A stretch of DNA of 64,000 bases from Diadema setosum. Its lineage: Eukaryota; Echinodermata; Echinoidea; Diadematoida; Diadematidae. The notes below the pieces were generated by a model. The model had not been told where the DNA came from and did no database searches. It saw nothing but the letters and a program-made list of their open reading frames with translations. Where the stretch lies: positions 26,328,934 to 26,392,933 of the forward strand of contig NC_092688.1 in assembly GCF_964275005.1 (NCBI RefSeq). The letters run 5' to 3'. The position numbers were made by a program, and so were the translations under genes. Below are positions 47,777 to 59,137 of the stretch, piece by piece. Positions within the stretch are counted from its first letter, which is position 1. Each line of letters starts with the position of its first letter.

Positions 47777-47865
47777 TGATAATAATAATAATAATAATGA
47801 TAATAATAATAATAATAATAACATGAAATAATGAGGCCCAGACTCTAGATTTTTACTTTTAACCC

Positions 47866-47902
<37 letters not shown>

Positions 47903-47945
47903 TGAAATAATGAGGCCCAGACTCTAGATTTTTACTTTTAACCCG
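47777..47945. repeat. (AAT)n microsatellite with tandem duplication of its flank
   Basis: The block AACATGAAATAATGAGGCCC through TTTTAACCCGTT occurs twice in a row (about 47820-47872 and 47898-47948), each preceded by AAT repeats. Confidence 0.8.
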
Positions 47946-47985
47946 TTGAGGACGAATCCCGAGTTTACTCAGCTGCAGGTGCTAC
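47938..47985. mobile_element. Partial piggyBac-like MITE end
   Basis: Starts TTAACCCGTTGAGGACGAAT and keeps the ACTC core but loses similarity after about 45 bp. It sits at the end of a tandem duplication. Confidence 0.45.
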
Positions 47986-48199
47986 GTGTCTCATATATCT
48001 AGGCCCTATAATATCTAGAACTATATATATAGACTAGGCCTAGTCTAGACTATATAGATCTATATAGAGTAAAATATCCCGTTTGCGGCAGTTTAAGCAT
48101 TGTTAAGAGTTTTTCCAACTTGTAAACAAATCAGGCAAATTATTTTCAACCATATCATATATCACAGACAAGATTATTCATTAACGCAATTGTTTTCAT

Positions 48200-48720
48200 G
48201 AAAGAAATTTACCATTGACCAACGCAGTTTTCATGATTTACCAGGGCAAAACCCGGCACAATTTTCGCCGATAATGGCGATATGCGACGTAGTATTTCTG
48301 CTTGCGGCACGATGTACAATCCCTATGCAATACGCGCGTGCTCCGCGATCTTTAGCTGAACGCCTTCACATGTCTCGCGAACATTGCGTAAGCGCCAATT
48401 CCCATTGCGAAAGCACGTGAAAATAGCGTGCGCACATGCATTGGCCGCAAACAAGATCGCACTTCTGGCGGTGTTGTTGATGTCTTCCTCGTGTTTTTCT
48501 CATTTTTTTCGATGGTAACATCCACTTTCTGAAAAAAATGGCGGCCCACATCGGCTCGCGAAAATTCTATTTTACGTGAGGATATGTTTTCAAAATCCAT
48601 GAACATCGAGAAAACGAAAAAAAATCCAGTTTCTTGGACCATTGTTTCTTAACTGTTATGTTAAGAAGTACCGAAAATTTCATTTTGGATGCGATATGTT
48701 GTCATTTAGGTGAGAAAATT
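48200..48720. promoter_or_regulatory. Probable MNR promoter region, possibly divergent
   Basis: This is the only CpG-rich block upstream of the MNR start codon exon, with many CG dinucleotides across 48240-48570. It contains AAAATGGCGGCCC at about 48535-48547, a good match to the YY1 consensus found near TATA-less start sites. The MNR exon 1 acceptor at 47189 implies an upstream noncoding exon; a donor at about 48239 (CCTG|gtaaat, minus strand) is one candidate. A 96-codon minus-strand ORF across the block has no recognisable similarity. Confidence 0.4.
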
Positions 48721-51430
48721 TCACTTTCTTCAGAGATCGTGCCCATTTTATCGGTTGGTTTTTGTTGATTGCTAGTGTGTTAGTATATGTGTAGTGTGCA
48801 TGTAACAGTGCAATGCTGTGTTTAGCTGTATATTACCGTGTATGTTGTACCCGCCGCGAACGGCTGCACGGCCGCTTACTGACGCAGTTACTCTATATAT
48901 ATATATTTTTTTTTTTAATGGGAAATGCGTATACTGTAGTGACTAGTGTTAATAACTGTTATACTATAGCAAAAGTCTGTCCGTCCTCAAATGGAATCAA
49001 CATAATTAACGACCGTGTAATAATTGGGACGGTATTCTTTTTTTTCAGAAAATGCGGTCAGTCAGTAGGGCGAGCGAGCGTTGTATTATAACACAAACAG
49101 TAGTATATGGGACTACTGTACTGCTATTCCTGGCATTCCGAAGCTTTACTGAACTTACACCACGCAACATGGACTTTCCTTGCTCCACTCGTCTATCACA
49201 ATGCAGGGATCACATCAGTCGAAGTGAACTGTATTCAATATTAAAGTCAGTCAAAGGTAATCCATCTGCTAAATTTTGCTGTGGCCATTTTTCGGCAGCA
49301 CATACATTGTCCACCGAGATATTTTGAAAATTCTGCTACAGGAGTATTTCTCTCACGAAACGTTGAGGGCAGCATACAGAAGAGGCCAGCATGGAAAGGA
49401 GAAAAAAGTTGTGGATGGCTGAGCCACTGCAGCTGGCAGCACTGATCAGTGTTTGAAGAGATAAAAGTGTGTCAGTGAACAGCACATTCGACACGAATCA
49501 AAACCTTTTAGGGCCTGAGTGGAATAAGCCAAGGGTTGTGCTTCATCCGTTTTGTACCTTTGTGGATCCTAGGTTATAATCTAAGACTGAACCATCAATT
49601 TGCATCATAGGTGTTGATGGAGATAACAAAGTCTCGCTAACGTTCTTGTCGTGAAAGAAAACGCTTTTTAAATCATTTTGAATACATCACAAAAATCTGT
49701 TACATTTGCGCAAAACCCAACAGCGATAAACAAAAATGACTCTACCCAGAGTTTTTGTCAGGATAATGCGTTATCGTGTCCCCAAACAACAACAGATATG
49801 CTGGGAAAAAAAAAATAATAGAAAATTATTTGAAAACACATAGATTGATCCTCACGGCCTACATTTCAAATCTGCAAATAATTGATGCATGTTGTTGTTT
49901 CACATGCCCAGTAAAATCAAATGTTGGAAATCGAAATCATACAGAATTCGTCCCTCGACAGAATGAAATCCTTTTACCATAGGCTCTAATTTTCGTTCAT
50001 TATTGAAAAAAGGAAGAAGACATATATGATATCATATAGGCCAGATGAAACTCAATGCGAAGAAATGCTACTCAATGAGAATCCACAGAGGGAAACAGCC
50101 CATCACTCACACTTCTATACCATGGGGGATGAGGATATTGCCTCCGTTCCAACCCTAACTTATCTTGGGATTGAACTCCATGAGAAGTTAAACTGAAAAC
50201 CTCACATTGAAGCTGTAGCATCTAAAGTTGGGAAAACCCTTGGATTCTTGTGGAGAAACCTTGGGAAATGTTCTACCGACATCAAGAAATTAGCCTGCAT
50301 AACCCTAGTACGAGTATGCATCAACAGTATGGGACCCCTACAAGCAAAACCAAATAGACTTGCTGGAGAAAATTCAAAGAAGAGCTGTTCGCTTTGTATG
50401 TGGGAACTACCAGAGAGAGGTCAGTGTCACGGCTATGAGGGAAAGTATCTGTCTACCCCAGAAGACAGAAGAAAGCAAGCTCGACTTACCACCTTCTACA
50501 AGGCAATAAACAACCAAATTGCAGTATATCCATACCACATTACCTCAAACAGAGACAAAGAACAACACGAAGCAGCCAACATCAACGCTTTATGAGAACC
50601 GGCTCTATGCCTACAAATACAGTTTTTCCCAAGGACAATCAGAGACTGGGATAGGCTTCCTCAACACATCATTGAACTGTCCTCTGTTGAGCAGTTCAAG
50701 AGAGCCATATAGAAGCCAACTAAACATGGCAGAGTTTTGTTTTTACTGGCACAGTGAGCACCTGTATAATATACATTTGAAAGAGCACAAAGCACAAATG
50801 GCATCCACTGTCTGAAGCGCCACACCACAAACCCTTATCCAGTTGCTGAACAGGCTTTGATGAGAAGCACCATGGAAGTAGAAGTAGAAGAAGTAGGTAG
50901 CCTATGACTATGTTTTCGGATAAGATTAGACTAAGTCAAACTGTGTGACATATACCATTTAGTAAATCGTTGTTAATCAGTTTATTAGATACAAATTCAA
51001 ATATTGTATACACACACATTTTTCTACAAAAGTTTGAGTTTACTCATGTTTTTTTTTCCTCAGGCAACCACAAAAGGTTTTCAAATGCTTGCCTGACATA
51101 TTAATCATAGCGAATGACGCAAAGTTCTGATTATTCATCTGCACTCAAGAGGAGCAGGTTAATCGAGTAGCCTGATGTAGTCAGAGTTCTTATCCAAATA
51201 TCATATTCATAAATTTGATCGTATTGGCCTATTTCTCCCCGAGAACATTTTCTTTACCAGTCGTCATGATTATACATGGGCTCTTAAGCCAATAAGATTG
51301 TACAGACAAATAATTATTATTAATGTACAGAAGACTGATTTGCCCTTCACAGTGACCCTTTTTCATTGCTCTGCAACCAGTATGGAAACACTCTGAAATG
51401 CAACCAAGCGAAACAAGATTTTTTTTTTTC
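48721..51430. other. Intergenic region between MNR and the MMP gene
   Basis: Contains the LINE fragment (about 50030-50830). A 91-codon plus-strand ORF at 49052-49327 has no recognised similarity and is not called. Otherwise AT-rich and featureless. Confidence 0.55.
50030..50830 (+). mobile_element. LINE fragment, CR1/L2-like (Jockey group), end of reverse transcriptase ORF
   Basis: Several short reading stretches resemble the C-terminal thumb part of a non-LTR reverse transcriptase: MKLNAKKCYSMRIHRGK, then TLTYLGIELHEKLN, HIEAVASKVGKTLGFLWRNL, and further on motifs like EDRRKQARLTTFYKAINNQI. They occur in the right order but in different frames with stop codons, so the copy is dead and truncated at its 5' end, as is usual for LINEs. 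A poly(A) tail was not seen; the 3' limit is approximate. Confidence 0.7.
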
Positions 51431-51935
51431 AGTCAGATCATGAGGTCATTGGATTTGCTGATTGTTCGTGGATTCCACAACGTCCATGCGCGACGGCGGG
51501 GGAAGTGCAAACGTAGATTTGACGAGTGGAGAGAGTAGCCGACACGCTGTGGTATAGGGACAATCTTCTGGTACAGGGTCGGTTCGTTCTTTTAGCTGTC
51601 TATAAACGGACTTGAAAGGTGTTGTCCAACGAAATGTTTCAAGTGTAGGCCTAACCTCGTGCACATGAGACACTCCAGAGGAGAGTTCCGTAACCTTACC
51701 GGGAGTTTGGGATGTAGAGTGGAATGATTATATTTGATTGAGGATCGAATCATGATCCAGGACTCCAAACGACTAGCTCCAGACCTAGACCGAGCAGATT
51801 ATAGTCTGCCATCGTCTGTGAGTGTGTGTGGCGCCGAGTGAGCACAAGTTCTCGCGATCAAATTTGGCCACTAAATTTGATTCTCTTGTTAAAGCGTACG
51901 AAAATTTGCATCATCACAATGTGCTATCTATAACT
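51430..51935 (+). promoter_or_regulatory. 5' flank and 5'UTR of the MMP gene
   Basis: This region is richer in CpG than its surroundings and lies directly before the signal-peptide exon. No TATA box was recognised. The reading frame is open from an in-frame ATG at 51822, which would add 38 residues before the preferred start. Confidence 0.4.
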
Positions 51936-52076
51936 ATGGGGGTGTTTAAAGTGACTATATCACGTCGACATGAGGGAAGGGTTTCCAAGCATGCTCTGCT
52001 GGTGACGATTCTGTATTCAGCTGTATTCTTTCTCCAGTCGGCATCCTCAGTGACGCTTTCAAGAAATGCAGTTGAC
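51936..52076 (+). CDS. MMP exon 1: signal peptide
   Basis: 47 codons: MGVFKVTISRRHEGRVSKH, then a hydrophobic core ALLVTILYSAVFFLQSASS, then VTLSRNAVD. The donor is GAC|gtaagt, phase 0. The ATG at 51936 is preferred because it places the hydrophobic core close to the N-terminus; the in-frame ATG at 51822 would bury it after about 58 residues. The link to exon 2 rests on phase and on the absence of another signal peptide before exon 2; a 6.6-kb intron separates them. Confidence 0.65.
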
Positions 52077-55000
52077 GTAAGTTCTATACAAAGTATATAC
52101 TTTGATTGTTGCCTCATATTAGTGGTTAATTGTTATTATTTGCGATGAAATTTCTAAACTTGTTTCATTTGCTAAATTAAATTTTCTCCATAAAATTTGA
52201 TATTTTCATCGTAGCTGTCGAGAGTTTAACTCTATACTTGGTAACATAGTATGCAATGATCTAGTCATTTCTCATCCCACTAGAAACTTGCAAATGATAT
52301 GATTATCAAATATATATACTTGTATAATATATCACATATATTTAGATATGTTGAGATTTCACGTATTGGCTCCACTAAGAAATGAAGAAACAAACTGGTA
52401 ATACATTTTTGGCCAATAAAGCATGAGTTTACTCGACTCATATTTTGTGCGTCCTGAAGAAGGCGTATAGGACGCCGAAAATTTGAATCCAATAAACTCA
52501 TGCTTTATTAGCTAAAAATGTGTACATATTATATATGCAAATATTTTACTTTTCTTCCCTTCAGCTTTATTGCCAGTCACTCTCAATGAAAGTCTATTTT
52601 CTTGGACATAAGATAGTTGCATGCTCTCGCTACATGTCCTATCCATTTAAACCAGAACGTTAAAGGACAAGTTAACCTTCATTAACATAAGGATTGAGAA
52701 AATGTAGCAATATTTGTAGAACACATCATTGAAAGTGTGAGGAAAATCGGACAATCCGTTCAAAAGTTATGAATATTTGAAGTTTTTGTGCAGTCACCGC
52801 TGGATGAGAAGACTACTGCAGTGTATTATGTCACATGCGTACAACAATATAAGGAAAATATAAAGGGGATTTCACAAAATTTCATCTTCTGAAAAAAGTA
52901 CACATTCCCTTGACTCGTTACTGACATATGTTATGGGTAATATTATTCCCATTGCCTTTAGAAAGAGGCAAGTCGAGTGCTCTTTTATTATGCGAAAAAA
53001 GTGAAAATATGTTGAATTTTCTTTACATTTTCTTTGTACGGTTGTACTCATATGACATCACGAGCCTTAGTAGTCTCCTCATTCAGCGGTTCCAACACAA
53101 AATTTTTTAAAAATTCATAACTTTTGCATTGATTGTCCAATTTTCCTCAAACTTTCACTGATGTGTTCTACTGATATTGCTGCATTCTCTTAATCCTTAT
53201 GTTAATGAAGGTGAACTTGTCCTTTAACGCTCTGATTTTTCAACTTGATAACTTTGTACCATGTGACGTGTTTCGTGGGCTGGGTCTACATTAGTGTGCT
53301 GGGATAGGTTACTATATAGTAGAGATAAGGAGTGACACAAAATAGAGTGAGTGAAGAGAGAGAAAAGTACATAGGATCTATATGGGACGATTAAAAAAAT
53401 ACATGTCCTACGTCTCTTGCACAATACATGAGAGAAAAGTACGTCTTAATAGATCGATGATAGCCATTGTTTCAGACGTAAGAGTGGCTGCATTCTTTCG
53501 GGGTTGTTTCTAGTTTGTTACCTGCGATCAATTCATTGCAATTATATTGGTGCCTCTTCCCGTAACATTCAGTAAATCTGCCAGTGTAATCGTTGATTGA
53601 TGATCTATCTTTCACAACGATATTGACCCATGACAATTATCGATCAATATCCATCACTTATAGATGTGCATCAGATTGAATTTCCCTGCATCGCTATAAC
53701 ATTAACAGCAGCAACAACAAAGTTTTGTACACATTATGGCATTTCATAAAGACATGTGACTCGTTTCAGTGCCCCCTTTAAAACGGCGAACAAAGAGCAA
53801 TAAAGAACACGCACAGATGTACGTGCGTGAACATCATTGAACTTTTACACAACCATTTTTAGACATTCAGAGGTAATGGCTGATTTGCTGCACGGTGATT
53901 TCCCATCTCACTGGGCAACGAACTGAGACATTTCATCGGAGATGGTTGGCTGAGTTCCTCTTGTGTCTGAAAGCCGTGACCACTAACTTTTAGTTGAAAC
54001 GGGCGACAATATGTCATAATTATATGATATACTGTACAGCATAGGGATGCAAAATTACGAATCCTGCATTCCCCATTACACCAATGTCACTTTGTTAGTT
54101 GTGACACGTTCTCCACTCACTCCTGGCTCCTTTGTGGCAAGAAGAAGACAAACACGACGCTTTTTGTCGATTGACGACTGATGCGGAAGAAAGAGAGAGA
54201 CAAACAGGCACACGGCATACATACAGACAGACTGGCACACATAGAGAGAAAGAGAGACAGGGACAGACAGACAGACAGGCAGACAGACATCATAGACAGA
54301 CGGAGAGAAAACACAGTACGATTCGCTTGCATTTGGCATAACGCAAGCGCAAAATTGAAACATAATAATACGTCACTCTCTAATTATCAGTTTTGGAAAG
54401 GGGAAGGTCAGAATGGTGGAGACAACAGCACTGTAAAAGCACAGAAAGAACTTCAGTTCATAAAAAGAATAGGCGTTGCCGAAAATTGTCTCAAAGACAG
54501 AGATGCAGTTTACACCATATTACTATACATAGAATTATGATATCATATGTGATAAATAAGGTACATTGTATTCCCAAGATCTTTAGTGACTTGTAGACCG
54601 GTCACTTAACAACCGGGCTTATGAATCAGTGCGGTTATTTGAAATCACATTGAGAAATTTTGTACACCAAAGTTCACTGTGACTGGCCAAACACTATACC
54701 TATCGTCGCTTTCTGCAGTCACCGTCGGATACCATTGTTCGTCAAATCTTGCCGCGTATAAATGCAAACTTGACCATGCAAACAACTTGTCATGAACAAA
54801 AACTACGCATTGTCCCTTTCAACAATACGAATTACTATTTGAGTTGAAAATCAGAAAAATATTCCATTGAAGGTGAAATCGATGTAAAAATTGGTTTGAC
54901 ATAAGTCTGTTTTCATGAGGATGAGGGCGTAGGACGTTGACCAACAGATATTGATATATTATCTTGAACGCGGGGTCGACTTTCACTATAGTTCTAGGCA

Positions 55001-56275
55001 TTCATTGTTAAATTACCAATTAAAATAATTTAACAATGAATGCACAATGGAAATACGTTTTGCATGTTCAATAAAGTGAAAGTCAGATAAACCTTGACGA
55101 ACATGCACAATCAAATAAACAAAAGAGAGAAAGATTCATTAAAATCAGATTTGATAAGAACTTGAATCGTGGAATTTTTTCTGAAAAAAATGGATATCGA
55201 TCACAGTCCTGGCGACAGATGATGCGATGGTGTCACGAAATCAGACGACTATCATTATTTTGTTTACACACAAATCAGTGCAAAACTTCTTCTTCTCTTC
55301 AGGAACTTAAGAAGATTTCATATTCTGTTCGATGACATTTGCTCCTGCGACAATTGCTCCCATGAAATAATTATCTGCACGCTAAGCCAATCTACCCACA
55401 AACATAACGCTAACCCTTATCCTAATCTTCACATCAAAGTGAACCTAAAACCCTATCACAACAGTAACCCTTACCCTCAGTCCTTGGATAAAATAAGACC
55501 GGAGCACTTGTCGCAGAAGCAAATGCCGTGTCACCTTCATATTCTTTGCGTCGCATCATTCTGGAATACTGACGATTTACCCGTGATGAGTTTGTAAAAT
55601 TACAAAATGGCTAAGTGCCGAGTTATTGACAAAAATAACGGTTTGTGAAGGTGTTTTTTTTTTCTGGGAACATGAGACGGTTGTGAGAGGATGACGTCAT
55701 CTTCCTTACTGATTTGCAGGTTATTATTAGCAGTGACACCACTGTTTTGTAAAATCGTGTTAAACTTCAAGATTCTTCTGTTTTCTAATTCTTTGTCCGA
55801 TTTTCATTAGCCCTTTCCCTGCGATATATCGCCGGATTATCTCAAGACCTTCTCTATCATGTCTATGGTATAGGACCCTCCGTTCCTATTAACCCGACTG
55901 TTTTCACGAGTTCAGCCTGTCTTATCTACACTGTATGCAAATTAAACTCTTAAGTATATTCGTACGAGTATTTAGTAGGAACAGGCAAATAGACCGACAA
56001 AAATTGTACCAACACTTCGTGCATATATCTATAAAACCAATTATTCCTAAAGACAGAAAGCTTGCCCGAGATTTGCCGGAGGTTTGCCCGACATACCCCA
56101 GAGGCCGTTATCCAAGTCAAGCGAATTGCTTATCAATAACGGTCTCCTCTACCTGCATGGACACTTTACGATATACCATATCATGAGTTTTGACTGTATG
56201 TATACTATTCACAGTAATCATCTATATCTTATGAGTACTCCTGTGTATACATGTATTCACTTTCATCTGCAAATA

Positions 56276-56330
<55 letters not shown>

Positions 56331-59062
56331 ATATATACATATAGTATGTATCCCCATTTTATGTGAAAATATTTGTTTTCGCCATACTGATTTTTTCGTA
56401 TAGCGGAGAAGTAAAACTAATCGAAACTGAAACTGAAACAACTGATGCAAGCAAAGTGGGATGCCGTCATTCTATACAAATTGATAGATTAAAGGGATTG
56501 TACAGTTGTGGTTGAGACCTAATTTCAGGTTTCTAACATTTTTTGTGAGATAATGAGAAACCTCTTATGAAATATGAAAGAGCATGTAATTCTATGAGGA
56601 ATTCAATGTTTATTTGATGAAAATTGGTTTTGAAATGGCCGAGATATCCAAAAAGAGCAATTCTAATAAAGTGTGGGACCCACACTTTATTACGATCGCT
56701 TTGTTTTACTTTGTTTTTGGATGTTTCAGTCATTCCAAACCCGATTTTCATCAAATAAACTATGAATTCCTCTTAAAATGGTATACTCTGTACTATATCA
56801 TAAGTGTTTTAATGCGTCACTGTATATGTCCTGAAAGAAAAACCTACCCCCCCCCCCCAAAAAAAAAAAAATGACGTAAAATACAACAGTGAACAAGCCC
56901 ACTTGTCTATGGACTTTCGTTCCCAATGTGTGTTCATAATTATGGTTCCTGTTTTTGTGAGAATAATAAAACTGGATGTGCTTAGAGAACTCAGATCTTT
57001 CTTGATTAATAAATGTCATGATTATGAAACCCTCCCCTTCCCTGTTTGTGTCTGCTTCTAACTGTTCCCAACACACACTCATGAAATCAGATCATCATAT
57101 CAAACCCCAACAGTGCTTAAACAGTCCTTCTATATCAAGAAGAGAAGAGAAGTAAGAAAAAAAAAAGAACAGAGAGAGGAAATAAAAAAGAGAAGAAAGT
57201 AAAAAAAAAAAATGAACGTCCTCGTTAAGCTCAGCTCTCTTGAAATGGGCGTGTCGCCTAGACTTTGCCACGGGCATTGTTATGTATTAACTTGCATTGT
57301 TCGCACTGAGTCAAAGTTGAAGGCCCACATACGTCATTTTCTTTATTTATTTTACTTTTCCTTTGTTGTGTTCCATAGCACTGTTGGATTTTCAAATTGT
57401 GCAATCATCTGCATAACAGGCGCAATATTTTGAAGCCCTTGAAGAAGTGCTTCTGTGCACTGGGCTGACAATGATCTACAATTCTCCTTTTATTTAAATG
57501 CTTTCAGTAATATGTAGCTTATAGTTTTTACTGCCAGAAATGGAAGCCAACCTGTCATGTCGTAATCTGGCTCTTGTCTATTTGTAAACAGTGTTTTCAT
57601 GTTTAAACCAGGTAACGTGCATTGATTATTCATGAGTATTTAATAATAATGATAATAGTGGATATTTTTAAAGCGCTTTCCGTTGCATGCAAAGCGCTAT
57701 GAGATGTCATCCCTGTTCGGCATAGTAGCATAAACAGTAACTCGTTTGCAATGAATAGGCATCACGCAGGTAATCCATGCTGAGCTAGGACAGAGGCTGA
57801 GGATATACAGCGCGAAATCATAATTATGTTGTCAAATATATTGACGAAGATATTTTTGGACGCAGCTTTGTAAAACAAACAAACAAACAAACAACCTGCT
57901 GGGCAAATTAGATTATGGTTTTAGCAGACGTTGAAATCTTTGAGGAGGAAAGAACCCAACAACTTTCCAGGCACTCCTAATGCTTGTCTCAGCGGTTTCT
58001 CCAAGTTTCGTAACTATGAAGATTGAAGGGATCGTATAGTTTTGATTGAGATCTAACTTAAGGTTTCCAACATTTTTTGGTGAGATAATGAGAAACCTCT
58101 TATAAAATATAACGAGCATGTAGTTCCAAGAGGAATCAAACGCTTGATAAAAACTGGTTTTATTATGGCTGAGATACCCTAAACAGAGCAATCCTAACAC
58201 GTGCCTAATAAAATGTGGGACCCACCTTTTCTTACGATTACGATTTTCTTACGATTTTTTGGATGTCTCAGCCATTCCAAAACCGATTTTCATCAAATAA
58301 CCTTTGAATCCTTCTTAGCATGGTATGCTCTGCAATATTTCATAAGTGCTTTCTTGGTAGCTCGCAGAAAGTCAAAAACCCAATCCTTATCTTCACCAAT
58401 GCTATACCGTCAGTCAACACATTCAAGCAAAATACGTCGCCTCAGACTGTCACGGTTAACACATCGCGTCGTACTGAGCTTCTGTTCGTTTTTATCAATA
58501 CATGTTGCTTGCATACGCAGGAGCTGTTACTTTGTCGGGCAAGCTTTCGGGTTAATATTAGGCTATTATCGTACGGAAACACAATGATCTCTGGAGATCA
58601 AAGGTCTTGGGATATTCAAGTATCTCTCAACGATCCTCTAACATTTCACTTTAAAAAAAAAATCATTTCATTATATGGGAATGTGTTTATGTTTTGTCTT
58701 TATCAGAAACATTTGAAAAACTTGGACTACACCGGAGACATGAGCGCAACTCTGCCCGAGGAAAGACGAAAGCACGTCCTTCATGGTTTCCAAACATTAT
58801 CCGGATTACACAAGACAGGTGAGCAAACATGATATGGACATAGATGTCATGGTGGGTGCCCACGACTGTAAGAAAAAAAAAAAAGAATTACAATGCAGAC
58901 AAGATATCGAGTGCTTGACCAAAGTGCAAATTTTAGTGAATTCTGTACATACTGCAGCTATTCAATAATGAAAAAAAAAATAACAGCAAAAGATTTTGGA
59001 GCTCTCACGTACGGCAAGTTTCATTCAAAGGGAATACGCCTTTTACAATTAATGTTGAGGTA

Positions 59063-59137
<75 letters not shown>

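Larger units (their letters stand above)
47189..48199 (-). other. Upstream MNR intron or 5' flank
   Basis: Contains AAT microsatellites at 47777-47821 and 47868-47901 within a tandem duplication, and a partial piggyBac-like MITE end at 47938-47985. No coding signal. Confidence 0.5.
52077..58706 (+). other. MMP intron 1 (6.6 kb)
   Basis: Contains foldbacks at 52403-52523 (hammerhead-like core) and 52661-53226, a GACA-rich simple repeat (54199-54305), a relic related to the one at 26645 (about 55335-55520), (TA)n at 56277-56337, and two direct copies of a repeat at 56478 and 58023. No exon was seen. Confidence 0.6.

Noticed and set aside
48352-48642. 96-codon minus-strand ORF in the MNR promoter block
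   Set aside because: No similarity, and it is not joined to the MNR frame by a convincing donor.
49052-49327. 91-codon plus-strand ORF between MNR and MMP
   Set aside because: No similarity and no splice or promoter context; possibly part of an eroded repeat.
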